A stretch of DNA of 64,000 nucleotides from the NCBI RefSeq assembly GCF_002078875.1, contig NC_034411.1, positions 35,256,115-35,320,114 of the forward strand. The letters are read 5' to 3'. The notes below the pieces were generated by a model, which was not told the DNA's origin, ran no database searches, and was given only the letters and a program-made list of their open reading frames with translations. This DNA comes from Numida meleagris. Its lineage: Eukaryota > Chordata > Aves > Galliformes > Numididae. Position 1 is the stretch's first letter; every line of letters starts with the position of its first letter. Both the position numbers and the translations under genes were made by a program. Below, piece after piece: positions 57,301-63,984 of this stretch.

Positions 57301-60300
57301 AAGTACAGGTCCATGTATATGATTTCTTCCATAAAATATAGTGGGCAGGAGTAGTAGCAAAACGCGACAAAAACATTATCTGTGACACACCGGTGTCTAC
57401 TTTTCTTGGCTAAACATTTCCTGTCTCTGGAAGAATATCCCCATATTTCTGAAGGCTTCATTAATATTTGACAAAGTTGATTAAATGCTCGCTGGTTTCA
57501 TAATTATAAAGGCTGCTGCTATAAGCAAAAGCTCAGCACTCGGAAACTGGGCATTAGGAGCCTCCAATGGTCTTTAGATACCAAACAGCTAACATTTACT
57601 TGAGTAAGAGTTGAACTGGGCGTATAAAAGGCAAAATGTACATTATAATATTTTCTAAGTACATCATTTGGGGCATTAGGATAAAAGAATAATCATTAAT
57701 AAGCAGGAATATACACATTTGTTGTTTCTGTCAATGTAAAAATATTCTTTCTAAACATGGAAGAAGCAGAAAGAATCTCTGTGGATGCAAACTATTGAAG
57801 ACCAAGGCATCTGTAGTTAAAGATAACACAATAATTTTTTAAAGTGTATTTAGAAGTCAGAAGTTTCTAAGTGCTAGAACATTTGGTCTGTTTTTTTTTC
57901 AGTTAGCTATTCCTGTACCAGTATGTTTTTACAAAAACAGGTCTCAGGAAAAGTGTGCTGCAGAAATCTGCTCGCATATCTCTAATTCAATCCTCATGTA
58001 CCTTTCTGTATTTTAACAAGACTTTACAAACAATATCTGAGAATATATTTCTGTTGTGTGATAAAATTCCATTGATGTGTTACCTCCTACAGGTAGAGCT
58101 AATGATATAGACGATAGCAGCATGGCTGAGGCTGGAAGGCACCTCTGCAGGCCATGTGGTACAACCTCCAGCACAGACACCACATCCAGGTGGCTTTCAA
58201 AGATCTCCGCAAACAGAGATTCCACACACAAAAGAGTACTGACTGTGTCAAGCATTCAACTTCAACTGGAAACAAACCAAAATGATAATGCAATCTAGGA
58301 TTTCTGAAAGCAATCCAATCTAATATGCAGATACTATCACTGGAGGGGAAAGAAAGCCTTGATCTCTATTTTTTTTTCCTACTTTTTTCTCTCCAGTACT
58401 CATTAAGATCATCTTTTTTTTTTTTTTTTAAGTTGCCTCCAGACATACAAAAGTAATTATAATATCTCCTACTATCCTACTAGAGAGGATCTGATGCGAC
58501 TTTGTACGATCCATTAAAACATAGGCTTGAAAATCTGCTTCACAAGATATTTCATTTGTTTACTAGAATGAAACATATGAAATGTCAAAAATATGTATAT
58601 AAATGCAATTTCAGAATTTCTAAAGATCCCTTATCTGGACTAAAAATAAAATTTTAAAAATATATTTCATTTACTAATAATTTTTTTTTTTGGCTTTCAG
58701 TATTTAGCAGTCATGGCACCAAACCTGCTGGAGGTCAAGGAGTGTTTGGACAGCACTCTCAGACAGAGGGTTTGGATGTCGGGTGGTGCTGTGCAGAGGC
58801 AGGAGTTAGGCTCAATGATCCTCGGGGGCCTTCCCAACTCAGGATACTCCATGATCCAATCATCATGAAAAAATACAAGCTAGCAACAAAACACAATGCA
58901 TCTTTTTTTTTCTTTGATATATCAGGTTTCATCCGAAGTATTAAACTCTGAAGATATATTACAGGTATCCTTTTTTTCAGAGAAGTATCTTTATATAAAT
59001 ATAATTAGAAGAAGTTTTTTTTAGAAGCATGTCACTACTATTGTAGAATGTTTTTTTTTCTTTTTTAAATAGGAGACATTACTGCTGCATTCAACTTTGC
59101 AAAAGAAAAAAAAATATAAAGGCTAGAATCAGAACACTGAAATGAAATTCAACATGGAAAAGCTTGCAGTATTTCCAAATAAGTAGTACTCAGCTTCGGG
59201 GGGTAAAAAAAAAAAAAAAAAGATTGTGAGAACAATATGCCACTGAAGGGAAAACAGAAAAAACAGAGAAGGCATTGAATCCTGTTTGCACGGCCTAAAC
59301 AAAAGATGTTTTTTCAGACACTGCCCAAGACTGTCTATGAAGAGCAATCCTTTAAATGAAAGCACCCAAGTTACCTCATTCATGAACTCGGAAGTGCCAC
59401 AGAAAATACTCTTAGACCTAATGGACAGCTTAGCAAAGGAACCAACCATCCAAAACAACAGAATTGGCTGCAATACATGGAAAAAACTCCAGCTGGTGGA
59501 AGTGTTAAGGAACATACACTGAAAAAAAACTACAACTCTGCAAAAAATATTGCTTCAACTATAATCCAGGACAACTGTTTAGTTGGTTTGCTTTTAATAA
59601 GTCTGAAATGTAACTAGCAATATTTAAGATCTTCACAGAACAGATTTTCACAGGTTGATAAAAAAAACTGTCCTTCAAAAACAATAACCTGCAGTCATCA
59701 GATTATCTTATAGTACTGAAGCATGCTAGCTAGAACTGATTCTTTCTTCTCCCTCAAGAAGTAGTGCTCATGACACTGGTGGAGCAGGAGGCTCACAGGA
59801 CATTCACGCCATGACCATCAGTTTTTGGTAATTAATGTGACTACAATAGCATAGCTCTTATTTTACAGTAGAAAAGACCTCTCTTCCCTCAGGGATAACT
59901 TTTGAATAGAAATTCTATTACTTCTGACTACTTTGAAGTTTATCTGAAATAGTTTCAATTGTGTGAAAGTTTACACAGTAACCTAATAACACTACTGTAC
60001 AAATACCACCTTCCTAATGCCACATTACACACAGCGGTGAAGGCTGTAATTATAATAAGTCTTAGACTCACCAGGAGAATCCCTGCCACAAGAGCTTTAT
60101 TATTTCCATCACAAATCCCTCTGTTGAGCTCTAGGACAACTTATTTCTTGCTCATGCTTTTTGTCTGGCTTTCTGCCCTCTGGCTATTGGAGTCAGCTTG
60201 CTGAACGCTTGGACTTCCATACAAACCAGTCTTCTGAGGCAACTCTCATTACAACAAAGGACACTGCACTGAGGACTAACTGGTAATCTTTGAGAACTTA

Positions 60301-62626
60301 TACACCCTTTCACCATACCGAATAAGGCCATAAAATGATTCTTGTGATCTCCAGAATGGATGGTATTAACCTCCTGCCATGTATCAGCCTGGGTCCAAGA
60401 GGAACTGCTGCAATGCATCAGCCAGGATCCACATAAAGTCAAGGATTGCAGTTCAGGAATGCTGCATATCAAAAACATCAAATGTGCTAAATGCTACCTG
60501 AAATTCCAGAATCCCAATGACACGAATGACATGAGCTTGTAGAAAAATCTCATGCTATGTAATTAAAACAGGAAAAGAATTAGGTTCATCAGCTCACGGA
60601 GCAATAAATCTATTCATTCCGCAGTGAACCTTAAAGCTAGTGGGACCGATGTGAGCAGAAGAGTGGAAAGTGAAACAGCCAATAGAAGTCTGTGTTCTGA
60701 AGTGATTTAAAAACCACATTCGATCCAGTGTAAAGCAGTCCAGTCAGAGAAGGGGAAAACTAAAATAAATTGCATGAACAGAATAAATGCATCCAGTCAT
60801 TTTATACTAAGAGCTCTAATATTACTCCTGTAAACAGTTAAAGAGTCTAAAATGCGTGATTCTTGAGCAAGCCCATTTAATTTAAAGCCATCACCTACAG
60901 CCTCCAGACAACTTGGTACAAAGGCATGCTTCAAACTCTACATATTAAAAGCTTATAAGCTCATCATGACTATGAAGATATATCTATAGATATACGACAG
61001 TTCCCAAGCACCCTCAACAGATTTTCTGGTTGATGGAAAGTGAAACTCCACTGGAACATTTTAAATGCATAAAATGCCTAAGACAAAATTACAAAAATTG
61101 GAGCTGTTGCAGAATGATACAAAAGCATATTTTCATGACAAGCCTGGTCTGAATCAAGGAATGAACCAAACTTATTATACCACACACACAAAAGAAACAT
61201 TAAGCATGTTGACGATAGGAGAATATACGGAAAGAAAGGGTCTAGACTTGAACTCCAAAGGTTTTTTGTTTTCCCTACCATCATAGACTAAGGAAGATAA
61301 GAACAGCCCATTCTGCAGGCAGTTCAGGCAGCTCAATGTAACCACTGTAGCCACGTATTCCCATATGCCTCAGCAGGATGCACAATGAGTGGAGCAAGCT
61401 GCACACTCCGGAAGTCAAGCACACCAGCACACCTCATTAGATGAGGATGAACACAAGAAAACTGCCTTCTCCACTGCCGCGTGCCACCCTTCGGGCTTTG
61501 CAGCAATTCAAGAGGCCAATATTAACAAAGTTTTAATGCTTAAAATGAAAAGGCAAGCCAGGCACAGCACTACTGAAGAACAGAATAGGCTTGGGGCAGA
61601 GTGGTTGGACAGCTGCATCGAGGAAAAAGATCTGGAGACATTAGCCAGCAGCTGGCTGAATGTGAGCCAGCAGCATGCTCAGCTGGCTAAGAAGGCCAAT
61701 AGCTTGTATCAGAAATAGTGTTGCCAGCAGGAGCAAGGAAGTGATTGTCTCCCTGCAGCAGCTCTAGGGAGGCCACACCTTGAGTGCTGCGTTCAGTTTG
61801 GGGCCCCTGAATACAATAAAAACATTGAGGCCCTGGTGCATGAAGAAGGGCAATGAAACTGTGAGGGGTCTAGAGCACAAGTCTTACAGGGAGCGGCTGA
61901 GGGAGCTGAGATTGTTCAGTCTGGAGAAGGCTCAGGTGCGACCTTATCACTCTCTGCAACCGCCTGAAGGGAGGTTGTTGTGAGGCGGATGTCAGCCTCT
62001 TCTCTTGTGTAACTAGTAATAGACTAGAGGAAATGACCTCAAGTTGCACCAGGGGATATGCAGGTTGGATATTCGGAAAAAATTCTTCTCAGAAAGAGTG
62101 GTGATGCACTGGGACAGGCTGCCCAGAGAGGTGGTGGAATCACTGTCCATGGAGATTTTCAGGAACCTTGCGGATGTGGCACTGAGGGACACGGTTAGTG
62201 GGATGGTGGGACAGGCTGGCGGTTGACTAGATGACCTGAGAGGTCCTTTCCAATCTTAATGATTCTATGAAACGCATTACAGAGCGCCTCATACACAACC
62301 ACCAGGAGAGCTGCAACTTGTTAAAAGCAGCCCGTGCGACCACACAGGGCCAGTTACCAGACGCAGTATTCTCAGGCTCGTTCCGATTTCACTACAAGTT
62401 CCAGTTCCCACGAGCACTTCATGAAAAACCAAACCTCAGGAAAGTCACCCTCAGGCCGTTAGCAGGGGAGCAGCGCACGGCCGCCGCGCGACTGATCGCT
62501 GCCGGCCCGGACAGGAGCAGCGCTCCTCACCCGCCCACAGCTCCGCGGGCCGCGCTCACCTCGGAGCCGCCTCTGGTACTGCTGCAGGGACTCCTCCAGG
62601 GTGGGCTGCCCGCAAGGCGCCCGCAT
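3208..62626 (-). CDS. SDCCAG8: SDCCAG8, centrosomal/ciliary coiled-coil protein (gene span, 15 exons, 3' end outside window)
   Basis: This gene encodes a scaffold of centrosomes and the ciliary base; in humans its loss causes nephronophthisis and Bardet-Biedl-type disease, and the protein is reported to bind OFD1 and other centriolar-satellite proteins. Fifteen exons on the minus strand join in frame into 629 codons plus two bases. Identification rests on long stretches matching the human protein as I remember it, such as [17 protein letters not shown] (exon 4), [10 protein letters not shown] (exon 8), [10 protein letters not shown] (exon 12) and [14 protein letters not shown] (exon 14). The N-terminal 110 or so residues are polar and low in coiled-coil character; from about residue 125 onward the chain is almost continuous Glu/Lys/Gln/Leu-rich coiled coil. 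All introns are GT-AG. The last 85-95 residues are missing because the gene continues left of position 1. It shares a CpG island with a divergent neighbour on the right. Confidence 0.97.
4452..4584 (-). mobile_element. CR1 LINE fragment, 3' end
   Basis: The left edge carries repeated AGAATCATAG units (the reverse complement of the CR1 tail), followed by TTGGAAAAGACCTACAAGATC and a CCACCAATAACCCCACTAAA block. The same block occurs in the opposite orientation at 38170-38332, so both belong to one subfamily. It is 5'-truncated, as is usual for CR1. Confidence 0.9.
5016..5077 (+). repeat. Left arm of an inverted repeat flanking exon 14
   Basis: The reverse complement of these 62 bases aligns along its length to 6071-6132. 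The core (5028-5057 against 6091-6120) matches at 28 of 30 positions and includes AGCTACTCTAAAAGC and TAATGAGTTT. The flanks match less well but keep CCACAGT and CCAAAC. The family is unknown to me. Confidence 0.8.
5502..5629 (-). CDS. SDCCAG8: SDCCAG8 coding exon 14
   Basis: The exon is 128 bases long and starts with the last base of Arg551. It encodes [20 protein letters not shown], then [20 protein letters not shown] and KT; human has [42 protein letters not shown]. Acceptor TTAAATAG after an A/T-rich tract, donor CTG|GTAGGT. A long inverted repeat lies on both sides of this exon (5016-5077 and 6071-6132). Confidence 0.97.
6071..6132 (-). repeat. Right arm of the inverted repeat flanking exon 14
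   Basis: This is the partner of 5016-5077 in opposite orientation, with 993 bases between the arms. Exon 14 lies entirely inside the loop. Confidence 0.8.
19080..19525. promoter_or_regulatory. Isolated intronic CpG island (possible enhancer or cryptic promoter)
   Basis: About 440 bases are GC-rich and hold roughly thirty CpG dinucleotides by eye, in a setting where CpG is almost absent. The stretch carries GATA-type sites (CTTATCT at 19275-19281, CCTATCTG near 19370), an E-box/YY1-like site (CCGCCATCTGTT near 19427-19438) and GC-rich boxes. There is no exon of SDCCAG8 here and no repeat family was recognised, so a regulatory role is only inferred. Confidence 0.45.
24761..24903 (-). CDS. SDCCAG8: SDCCAG8 coding exon 13
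   Basis: The exon is 143 bases long (residues 504-550 plus two bases). It encodes [20 protein letters not shown] and ends [21 protein letters not shown]; human has EIEKLRIELDESKQHLEQEQ and EHQLHLTR. The donor CAG|GTACTC is weak, and it faces a 19 kb intron. Confidence 0.97.
24904..36449 (-). other. SDCCAG8: Intron 12 of SDCCAG8 (11.5 kb)
   Basis: AT-rich intron. One CR1 fragment (31842-32015) and long T tracts near 25674-25690 and 33329-33344 are the only repeats I recognise. Confidence 0.85.
31842..32015 (+). mobile_element. CR1 LINE fragment, 3' end
   Basis: The typical CR1 order is visible: GCCCAGAGAGGCTGTGGATG, CCTGGAGGCATTCAAGG, CTGGATGTGGCTCTGGGCAG and a tail with two ATTCTATG units. 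It is 5'-truncated. Confidence 0.93.
36450..36566 (-). CDS. SDCCAG8: SDCCAG8 coding exon 12
   Basis: The exon is 117 bases (39 codons, residues 465-503), phase 0. It opens with the conserved [20 protein letters not shown] and ends RQLEIKDQ; human has [20 protein letters not shown] and RDLEIKDQ. Exons 10, 11 and 12 are all multiples of three, so skipping any of them would keep the frame. Acceptor TCTAACAG, donor CAG|GTAAGA. Confidence 0.97.
37801..38146 (-). mobile_element. Solo LTR of an endogenous retrovirus
   Basis: Read on the minus strand, this stretch has the layout of a retroviral LTR. A CCAAT box lies at about 37969-37973, a TATA-like AATATAAAC near 37924-37932, a pyrimidine-rich start region and then an AATAAA signal at 37851-37856. 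It ends in a TTGGACACA-type terminus near 37801. No gag, pol or env sequence lies beside it, so it is a solitary, recombined LTR. The exact ends are uncertain because I found no clear target-site duplication, and the family was not identified. A CR1 fragment sits just beyond its upstream end. Confidence 0.72.
38170..38332 (+). mobile_element. CR1 LINE fragment, 3' end
   Basis: It begins GGAGGTGGTTGAGTCACTGT, continues through GGCGTTCAAGAAACATTTAG and ends with three ATTCTATG tail units. Over about 130 bases it is nearly identical, inverted, to the copy at 4452-4584. Confidence 0.93.
40187..40231 (+). repeat. Short tandem duplication
   Basis: Two adjacent copies of a unit of about 22 bases, TTTATTTACACAGATTATAG-like; the second copy has an extra CA. 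Confidence 0.75.
40445..40579 (-). CDS. SDCCAG8: SDCCAG8 coding exon 11
   Basis: The exon is 135 bases (45 codons, residues 420-464), phase 0. It encodes [20 protein letters not shown] and ends [11 protein letters not shown]; human has MLILSQNIAQLEAQVEKVTK and QLASREMDVTK. Coiled coil. Acceptor TTTTGCAG, donor AAG|GTAGGC. Confidence 0.96.
40883..40904. repeat. Perfect 22-base palindrome
   Basis: The half-site ACTTATGCAAT is followed directly by its exact reverse complement. A second, outer pair (AAAGTAT at 40861-40867 and ATACTTT at 40909-40915) can extend the stem with unequal loops. Confidence 0.85.
41831..42285 (-). mobile_element. CR1 LINE fragment
   Basis: On the plus strand it starts ATAGACTCACAGAATATCCC and holds the reverse complement of CR1 sequence (GAACCTTTTCCCAGTCC, ACCCTCCAGCATCTTCCTAG). 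It is about 450 bases and more diverged than the other copies. An open frame at 41925-42188 falls inside it and is not a gene. Confidence 0.85.
43284..43436 (-). CDS. SDCCAG8: SDCCAG8 coding exon 10
   Basis: The exon is 153 bases (51 codons, residues 369-419), symmetric phase 0. It begins [20 protein letters not shown] and ends [10 protein letters not shown]; human has ALIQCDQLRKELERQAERLE and TKEREYMGSK. It is a highly charged coiled coil. Donor ATG|GTATGC. Confidence 0.96.
44209..44235 (+). repeat. AAAAT-type simple repeat
   Basis: Runs of AAAAAT and AAAAT units, about 27 bases in all. Confidence 0.85.
44971..45059 (+). mobile_element. CR1 LINE fragment, short 3' end
   Basis: GCAGGGGGTTGGACTCAATG, then GGTCCCTTCCAACCCC and GATTCTGTGAT are the last segment of a CR1 element. 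Only about 90 bases remain. Confidence 0.85.
45355..45493 (-). CDS. SDCCAG8: SDCCAG8 coding exon 9
   Basis: The exon is 139 bases (split Lys322 to Lys368). It encodes [20 protein letters not shown], then REASAYEQ-like (here RESNAYEQ) and EEANLEKTK; human has ERDDLMSALVSVRSSLADTQ and EEANFEKTK. Coiled coil. Acceptor ATGTGCAG, donor AAG|GTAAAG. Confidence 0.97.
45494..47300 (-). other. SDCCAG8: Intron 8 of SDCCAG8
   Basis: Plain AT-rich intron with an A tract of about 13 at 46488-46500. Nothing else was recognised. Confidence 0.85.
47301..47489 (-). CDS. SDCCAG8: SDCCAG8 coding exon 8, with C-x2-C...H-x3-H pattern
   Basis: The exon is 189 bases long and covers the split Arg259 to the split Lys322. 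It contains [16 protein letters not shown] and the most conserved segment of the protein, [20 protein letters not shown] followed by NVHMQVIER, which differs from human at only a few positions. Cys295, Cys298, His309 and His313 form a metal-site-like spacing inside otherwise coiled-coil sequence. Acceptor TTTCTAG, donor AAA|GTAAGT. Confidence 0.97.
47490..49750 (-). other. SDCCAG8: Intron 7 of SDCCAG8
   Basis: AT-rich intron whose only notable content is an AT-only low-complexity stretch at 49341-49425. Confidence 0.85.
49341..49425. repeat. AT-only low-complexity stretch
   Basis: About 85 bases made almost only of A and T in imperfect ATATAAA and ATAAT units, with a few C and G. Confidence 0.85.
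49751..49815 (-). CDS. SDCCAG8: SDCCAG8 coding exon 7
   Basis: The exon is 65 bases long and encodes [20 protein letters not shown] then L plus a split Arg; human has EKLKLTYEEKCEIEESQLKFLR. The coiled coil resumes here. Acceptor TCTAAAG, donor AAG|GTAAAG. Confidence 0.94.
49816..51095 (-). other. SDCCAG8: Intron 6 of SDCCAG8
   Basis: Intron of 1.3 kb with no repeat or extra exon recognised. Its donor (GTTGGT) departs from consensus. Confidence 0.85.
51096..51236 (-). CDS. SDCCAG8: SDCCAG8 coding exon 6
   Basis: The exon is 141 bases (47 codons, residues 191-237), phase 0. It starts [15 protein letters not shown] (human GNMHNSWITTGEDSG), continues through a Ser/His-rich stretch, and ends [13 protein letters not shown]. 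It interrupts the coiled coil with a low-complexity polar linker and is the least conserved internal exon. The donor CTG|GTTGGT is weak. Confidence 0.92.
51521..51646 (-). CDS. SDCCAG8: SDCCAG8 coding exon 5
   Basis: The exon is 126 bases (42 codons, residues 149-190), symmetric phase 0. It encodes [20 protein letters not shown] and a tail ending GEQTLLDTS; human has EELSGMKNKIQVVVLENEGL and REQTLLDAS. Coiled coil. Donor TCA|GTAAGT. Confidence 0.97.
51647..52044 (-). other. SDCCAG8: Intron 4 of SDCCAG8
   Basis: Short intron of about 400 bases; nothing recognised. The neighbouring intron 5 (51237-51520) is 284 bases and equally plain. Confidence 0.85.
52045..52158 (-). CDS. SDCCAG8: SDCCAG8 coding exon 4
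   Basis: The exon is 114 bases (38 codons, residues 111-148), phase 0 at both ends. The second half, [19 protein letters not shown], is nearly identical to human (one His/Asn change) and marks the start of the coiled-coil region. The first half ([18 protein letters not shown]) is poorly conserved. Acceptor CCTTCAG, donor AAG|GTATTA. Confidence 0.97.
52159..54438 (-). other. SDCCAG8: Intron 3 of SDCCAG8
   Basis: Intron of 2.3 kb in unique-looking AT-rich sequence. No repeat, RNA gene or exon was recognised. Confidence 0.85.
54439..54521 (-). CDS. SDCCAG8: SDCCAG8 coding exon 3
   Basis: The exon is 83 bases long and encodes [20 protein letters not shown] followed by SRRKMQFR, matching human VNQLKDLLRQQADKESEVSPSRRRKMSPLR. 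Acceptor TTCCTAG, donor CGA|GTATGT. It is separated from exon 2 by only 124 bases, the shortest intron in the window. Confidence 0.94.
54646..54825 (-). CDS. SDCCAG8: SDCCAG8 coding exon 2
   Basis: The exon is 180 bases long and covers residues 23-82 plus one base. It opens with [16 protein letters not shown], aligned with human REHASRSIHQLTCALKE, and ends [11 protein letters not shown], aligned with human WPELQQSHA. The middle is acidic and Ser/Asp-rich and diverges strongly from the human protein, as expected for a disordered N-terminal linker. The acceptor is TTTGCAG and the donor CAG|GTAAGA. Confidence 0.95.
56620..57063 (-). mobile_element. CR1 LINE fragment
   Basis: The left edge has AGAATCACAGAATCATAG, then TTGGAAAAGACCTTCAAGAT, CCTGGGGAGCCTGTTCCAG, GGCCATTTCCCCTTGTCCTG and CTTTGGACCTGCTCCAGCAC, in the order expected for a CR1 in reverse. 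About 440 bases are well preserved. Confidence 0.95.
58121..58228 (-). mobile_element. CR1 LINE fragment, short and diverged
   Basis: GGCTGAGGCTGGAAGGCACC, CACATCCAGGTGGC and AGATCTCCGCAAACAGAGAT resemble CR1 3' sequence in reverse, but the tail repeats are lost. Confidence 0.7.
58711..58862 (+). mobile_element. CR1 LINE fragment, 3' end
   Basis: The segment GTGTTTGGACAGCACTCTCA, GGTGGTGCTGTGCAGAGGCA, CTCAATGATCCTCGGGGGCC and AACTCAGGATACTCCATGAT follows a CR1 subfamily 3' end. The octamer tail has decayed. Confidence 0.88.
61575..62270 (+). mobile_element. CR1 LINE fragment, about 700 bases
   Basis: This is the longest CR1 copy here. It includes the end of the reverse-transcriptase ORF region, where the local frame reads like [20 protein letters not shown], although it is only a fragment. 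The typical 3' portion follows (GGACAGGCTGCCCAGAGAGG, then a single tail ATTCTATGA). It stops about 190 bases short of the promoter CpG island. Confidence 0.9.
62560..62626 (-). CDS. SDCCAG8: SDCCAG8 coding exon 1 (start codon)
   Basis: This exon encodes residues 1-22 and the first base of codon 23, beginning [18 protein letters not shown]; human SDCCAG8 has TLEEILGQYQRSLRE at the same place. The donor is GAG|GTGAGC. The ATG at 62626 is the first one available: an in-frame TAG lies upstream at 62803-62801, and there is no ATG in any frame of this strand between it and the start. The start context is poor (C at -3 and C at +4). Confidence 0.93.
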
Positions 62627-62822
62627 CGGGACGCCGCCGACCGCCGGGAAGGGCGCGCACCAAACTTCCCAGCGCAGCCCCGCGGCACTTCGGCCTGCGC
62701 CGCCCCCCCGGCTCCCGGAGGAACCGCTACAGCCGCGAGCTCCCTGCCGTCGCTACTCGCCAACTGCAGCCGAGCACTCGAAGTCCGGGCTGTACCACGC
62801 CTACAGCCACTCTGCGCGCGGG

Positions 62823-62836
62823 GAGGCCACGGCAAC
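62823..62836 (+). promoter_or_regulatory. Candidate RFX X-box
   Basis: GAGGCCACGGCAAC fits the two-half-site X-box (GTNRCC, 2-base spacer, RGYAAC) with one mismatch in the left half. It lies about 200 bases upstream of the SDCCAG8 start codon. RFX factors drive many ciliary genes. Confidence 0.45.
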
Positions 62837-62876
62837 AACCACAGTTCCCGGCACGCAGCGCGCCGCGCGGAGCGCG

Positions 62877-62890
62877 CTGGGAGATGTAGT
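62877..62890 (-). promoter_or_regulatory. ZNF143/Staf binding site
   Basis: On the minus strand it reads ACTACATCTCCCAG, very close to the ACTACAATTCCCAG core of the ZNF143 (Staf) motif, which is typical of two-way CpG-island promoters. It is about 250 bases upstream of the start codon, so the SDCCAG8 transcript probably starts between here and 62650. Confidence 0.65.
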
Positions 62891-62970
62891 CCGCTCCGCG
62901 CGCTCGGGCGGCAGCAGGAGGAGGATGCGCCCCGTTTCTCTTTTCGCCTTTGTTGTGGTTTGCAACAGCC

Positions 62971-63263
62971 TTCGCGCCTGCGTACTGCGCACGCCTTCCG
63001 CTTACGTCCCCGTGCCCGCAGTGGCTGAGCACAGCGCAGGTCCCGGTACGGCCGAGGAGGCGGAGGCAGAGCTGTGTTTACCTCCCACTGCCGCGCGCTG
63101 TGGCACACGCGCGCTCTAGCCCGAGGAGAGCGCTCGCCGCGCTATTGTCTGAAGTCGGCGCAGGCGCAGCTCCGGCCCCACAGCTCCGTCCCCGGCGCCT
63201 GCGCGGCGCCGTCCGCCCTCCCCCCCTGCATTGTGTGAGCTCGGGCGGCGCCTGCGCAGCGCC
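62971..63263. promoter_or_regulatory. Cluster of NRF1-like GCGCCTGCGC motifs
   Basis: GC-rich palindrome-like sites occur at 62971-62994 (CGCGCCTGCG and TGCGCACGC), 63157-63171 (GGCGCAGGCGCAGCT), 63194-63210 (GGCGCCTGCGCGGCGCC) and 63247-63263 (GGCGCCTGCGCAGCGCC). They resemble the NRF1 consensus YGCGCAYGCGCR. Confidence 0.55.
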
Positions 63264-63299
63264 GTGCCCGCTCTGCCCGTTAGCCGCTATGTGCAGGGA

Positions 63300-63439
63300 A
63301 TAACGTTGCCGCGGTTGCCGGAGGGACACTGAACGAAGCGCCCCGCCCCGTCCCGCGGGGCCGCCGGCTCAGCGAGCGCCCGGCATCGCTGCTACCAGCG
63401 GCGGTGCGGCCCCGCGGCGCGGAGAGCCTCCTCGGAGGG
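63300..63439 (+). other. Possible noncoding first exon of the divergent gene (CEP170 by synteny)
   Basis: On the plus strand a good splice donor, GGAGG|GTGAGT, occurs with its GT at 63440-63441 inside the CpG island. The stretch before it has no convincing coding sequence, so it would be 5' untranslated. The left limit is a guess. The link to CEP170 comes only from the conserved neighbour order in other vertebrates; none of its protein (the FHA-domain start) is in the window. Confidence 0.35.
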
Positions 63440-63960
63440 GTGAGTGGGAGCTCGGGGGAGAAGCGGGCTGGGGTCGCGCCGCCCATTGTGTCAGCGGGCG
63501 CCGGGAGGGCTGCGCCCCGCAACGCGGGTCCGCTCCTCGCCGTTCTCCCCGCGGGGCCCGGAGGCCGCCCCAAGCCCCCGCCTCCATCCGCCCTCGGCCG
63601 CGCGGCGGGAGGCACCGGGGCAGCGGCGGGGAGAGCTACGGTGCCGCCCCTCCAGCCCACGCCGCCGGCACGCCTCCCCGAGCCGCCGCTGCGCCTTCCT
63701 CGGGGTCCGAGCGTGCCCCCGGCGGCGGTGTCCGCGCTGCAGCGGTCATCTGGCGGGCGGCGTTGCACGGCGAGACGGGGGGGCTGATGCAGAACGGCCG
63801 CCTGCGCCCTCTCCCCATTGTGCGCGCCCGCCCGACGAGGAGGGTCCTCCGCTCCGAGCCTTCCTCCCGCGCCTCCTCCCTTCTCCCCGCGGCGAAGCGC
63901 GGCACGGCCGCCCCCTCACTTTGTCTCTGCGCGAGCGGTTAGGGCCCTCCCGGAGGCACC

Positions 63961-63984
63961 GGGCGGGGCGGGGCGGGTCGGGGG
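63961..63984 (+). promoter_or_regulatory. GC-box tract with G-quadruplex potential
   Basis: Five G runs of three to five bases separated by one or two bases (GGGCGGGGCGGGGCGGG and on). It contains overlapping Sp1-type GGGCGG boxes and could fold as a G-quadruplex in the plus strand. Confidence 0.6.

Larger units (their letters stand above)
54826..62559 (-). other. SDCCAG8: Intron 1 of SDCCAG8 (7.7 kb)
   Basis: This first intron carries four CR1 fragments (56620-57063, 58121-58228, 58711-58862, 61575-62270) and long T or A tracts at 58413-58430 and 59204-59222. It ends inside the promoter CpG island. It is the most transposon-rich part of the gene. Confidence 0.85.

Noticed and set aside
59129..59515. 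Open frame of 128 codons on the minus strand
   Set aside because: It is Phe/Leu-rich and runs through an A/T tract (59204-59222). No match to SDCCAG8 or any family I know.
61389..61718. Open frame of 109 codons that looks protein-like at its end
   Set aside because: The second half is the tail of a CR1 reverse-transcriptase frame; the element is truncated and not a gene.
62267..63905. Many long overlapping open frames on both strands in the CpG island (up to 253 codons)
   Set aside because: They are Arg/Ala/Pro/Gly-rich frames present in several phases at once, as expected where GC-rich DNA lacks stop codons. Only the short exon 1 frame of SDCCAG8 matches a known protein.
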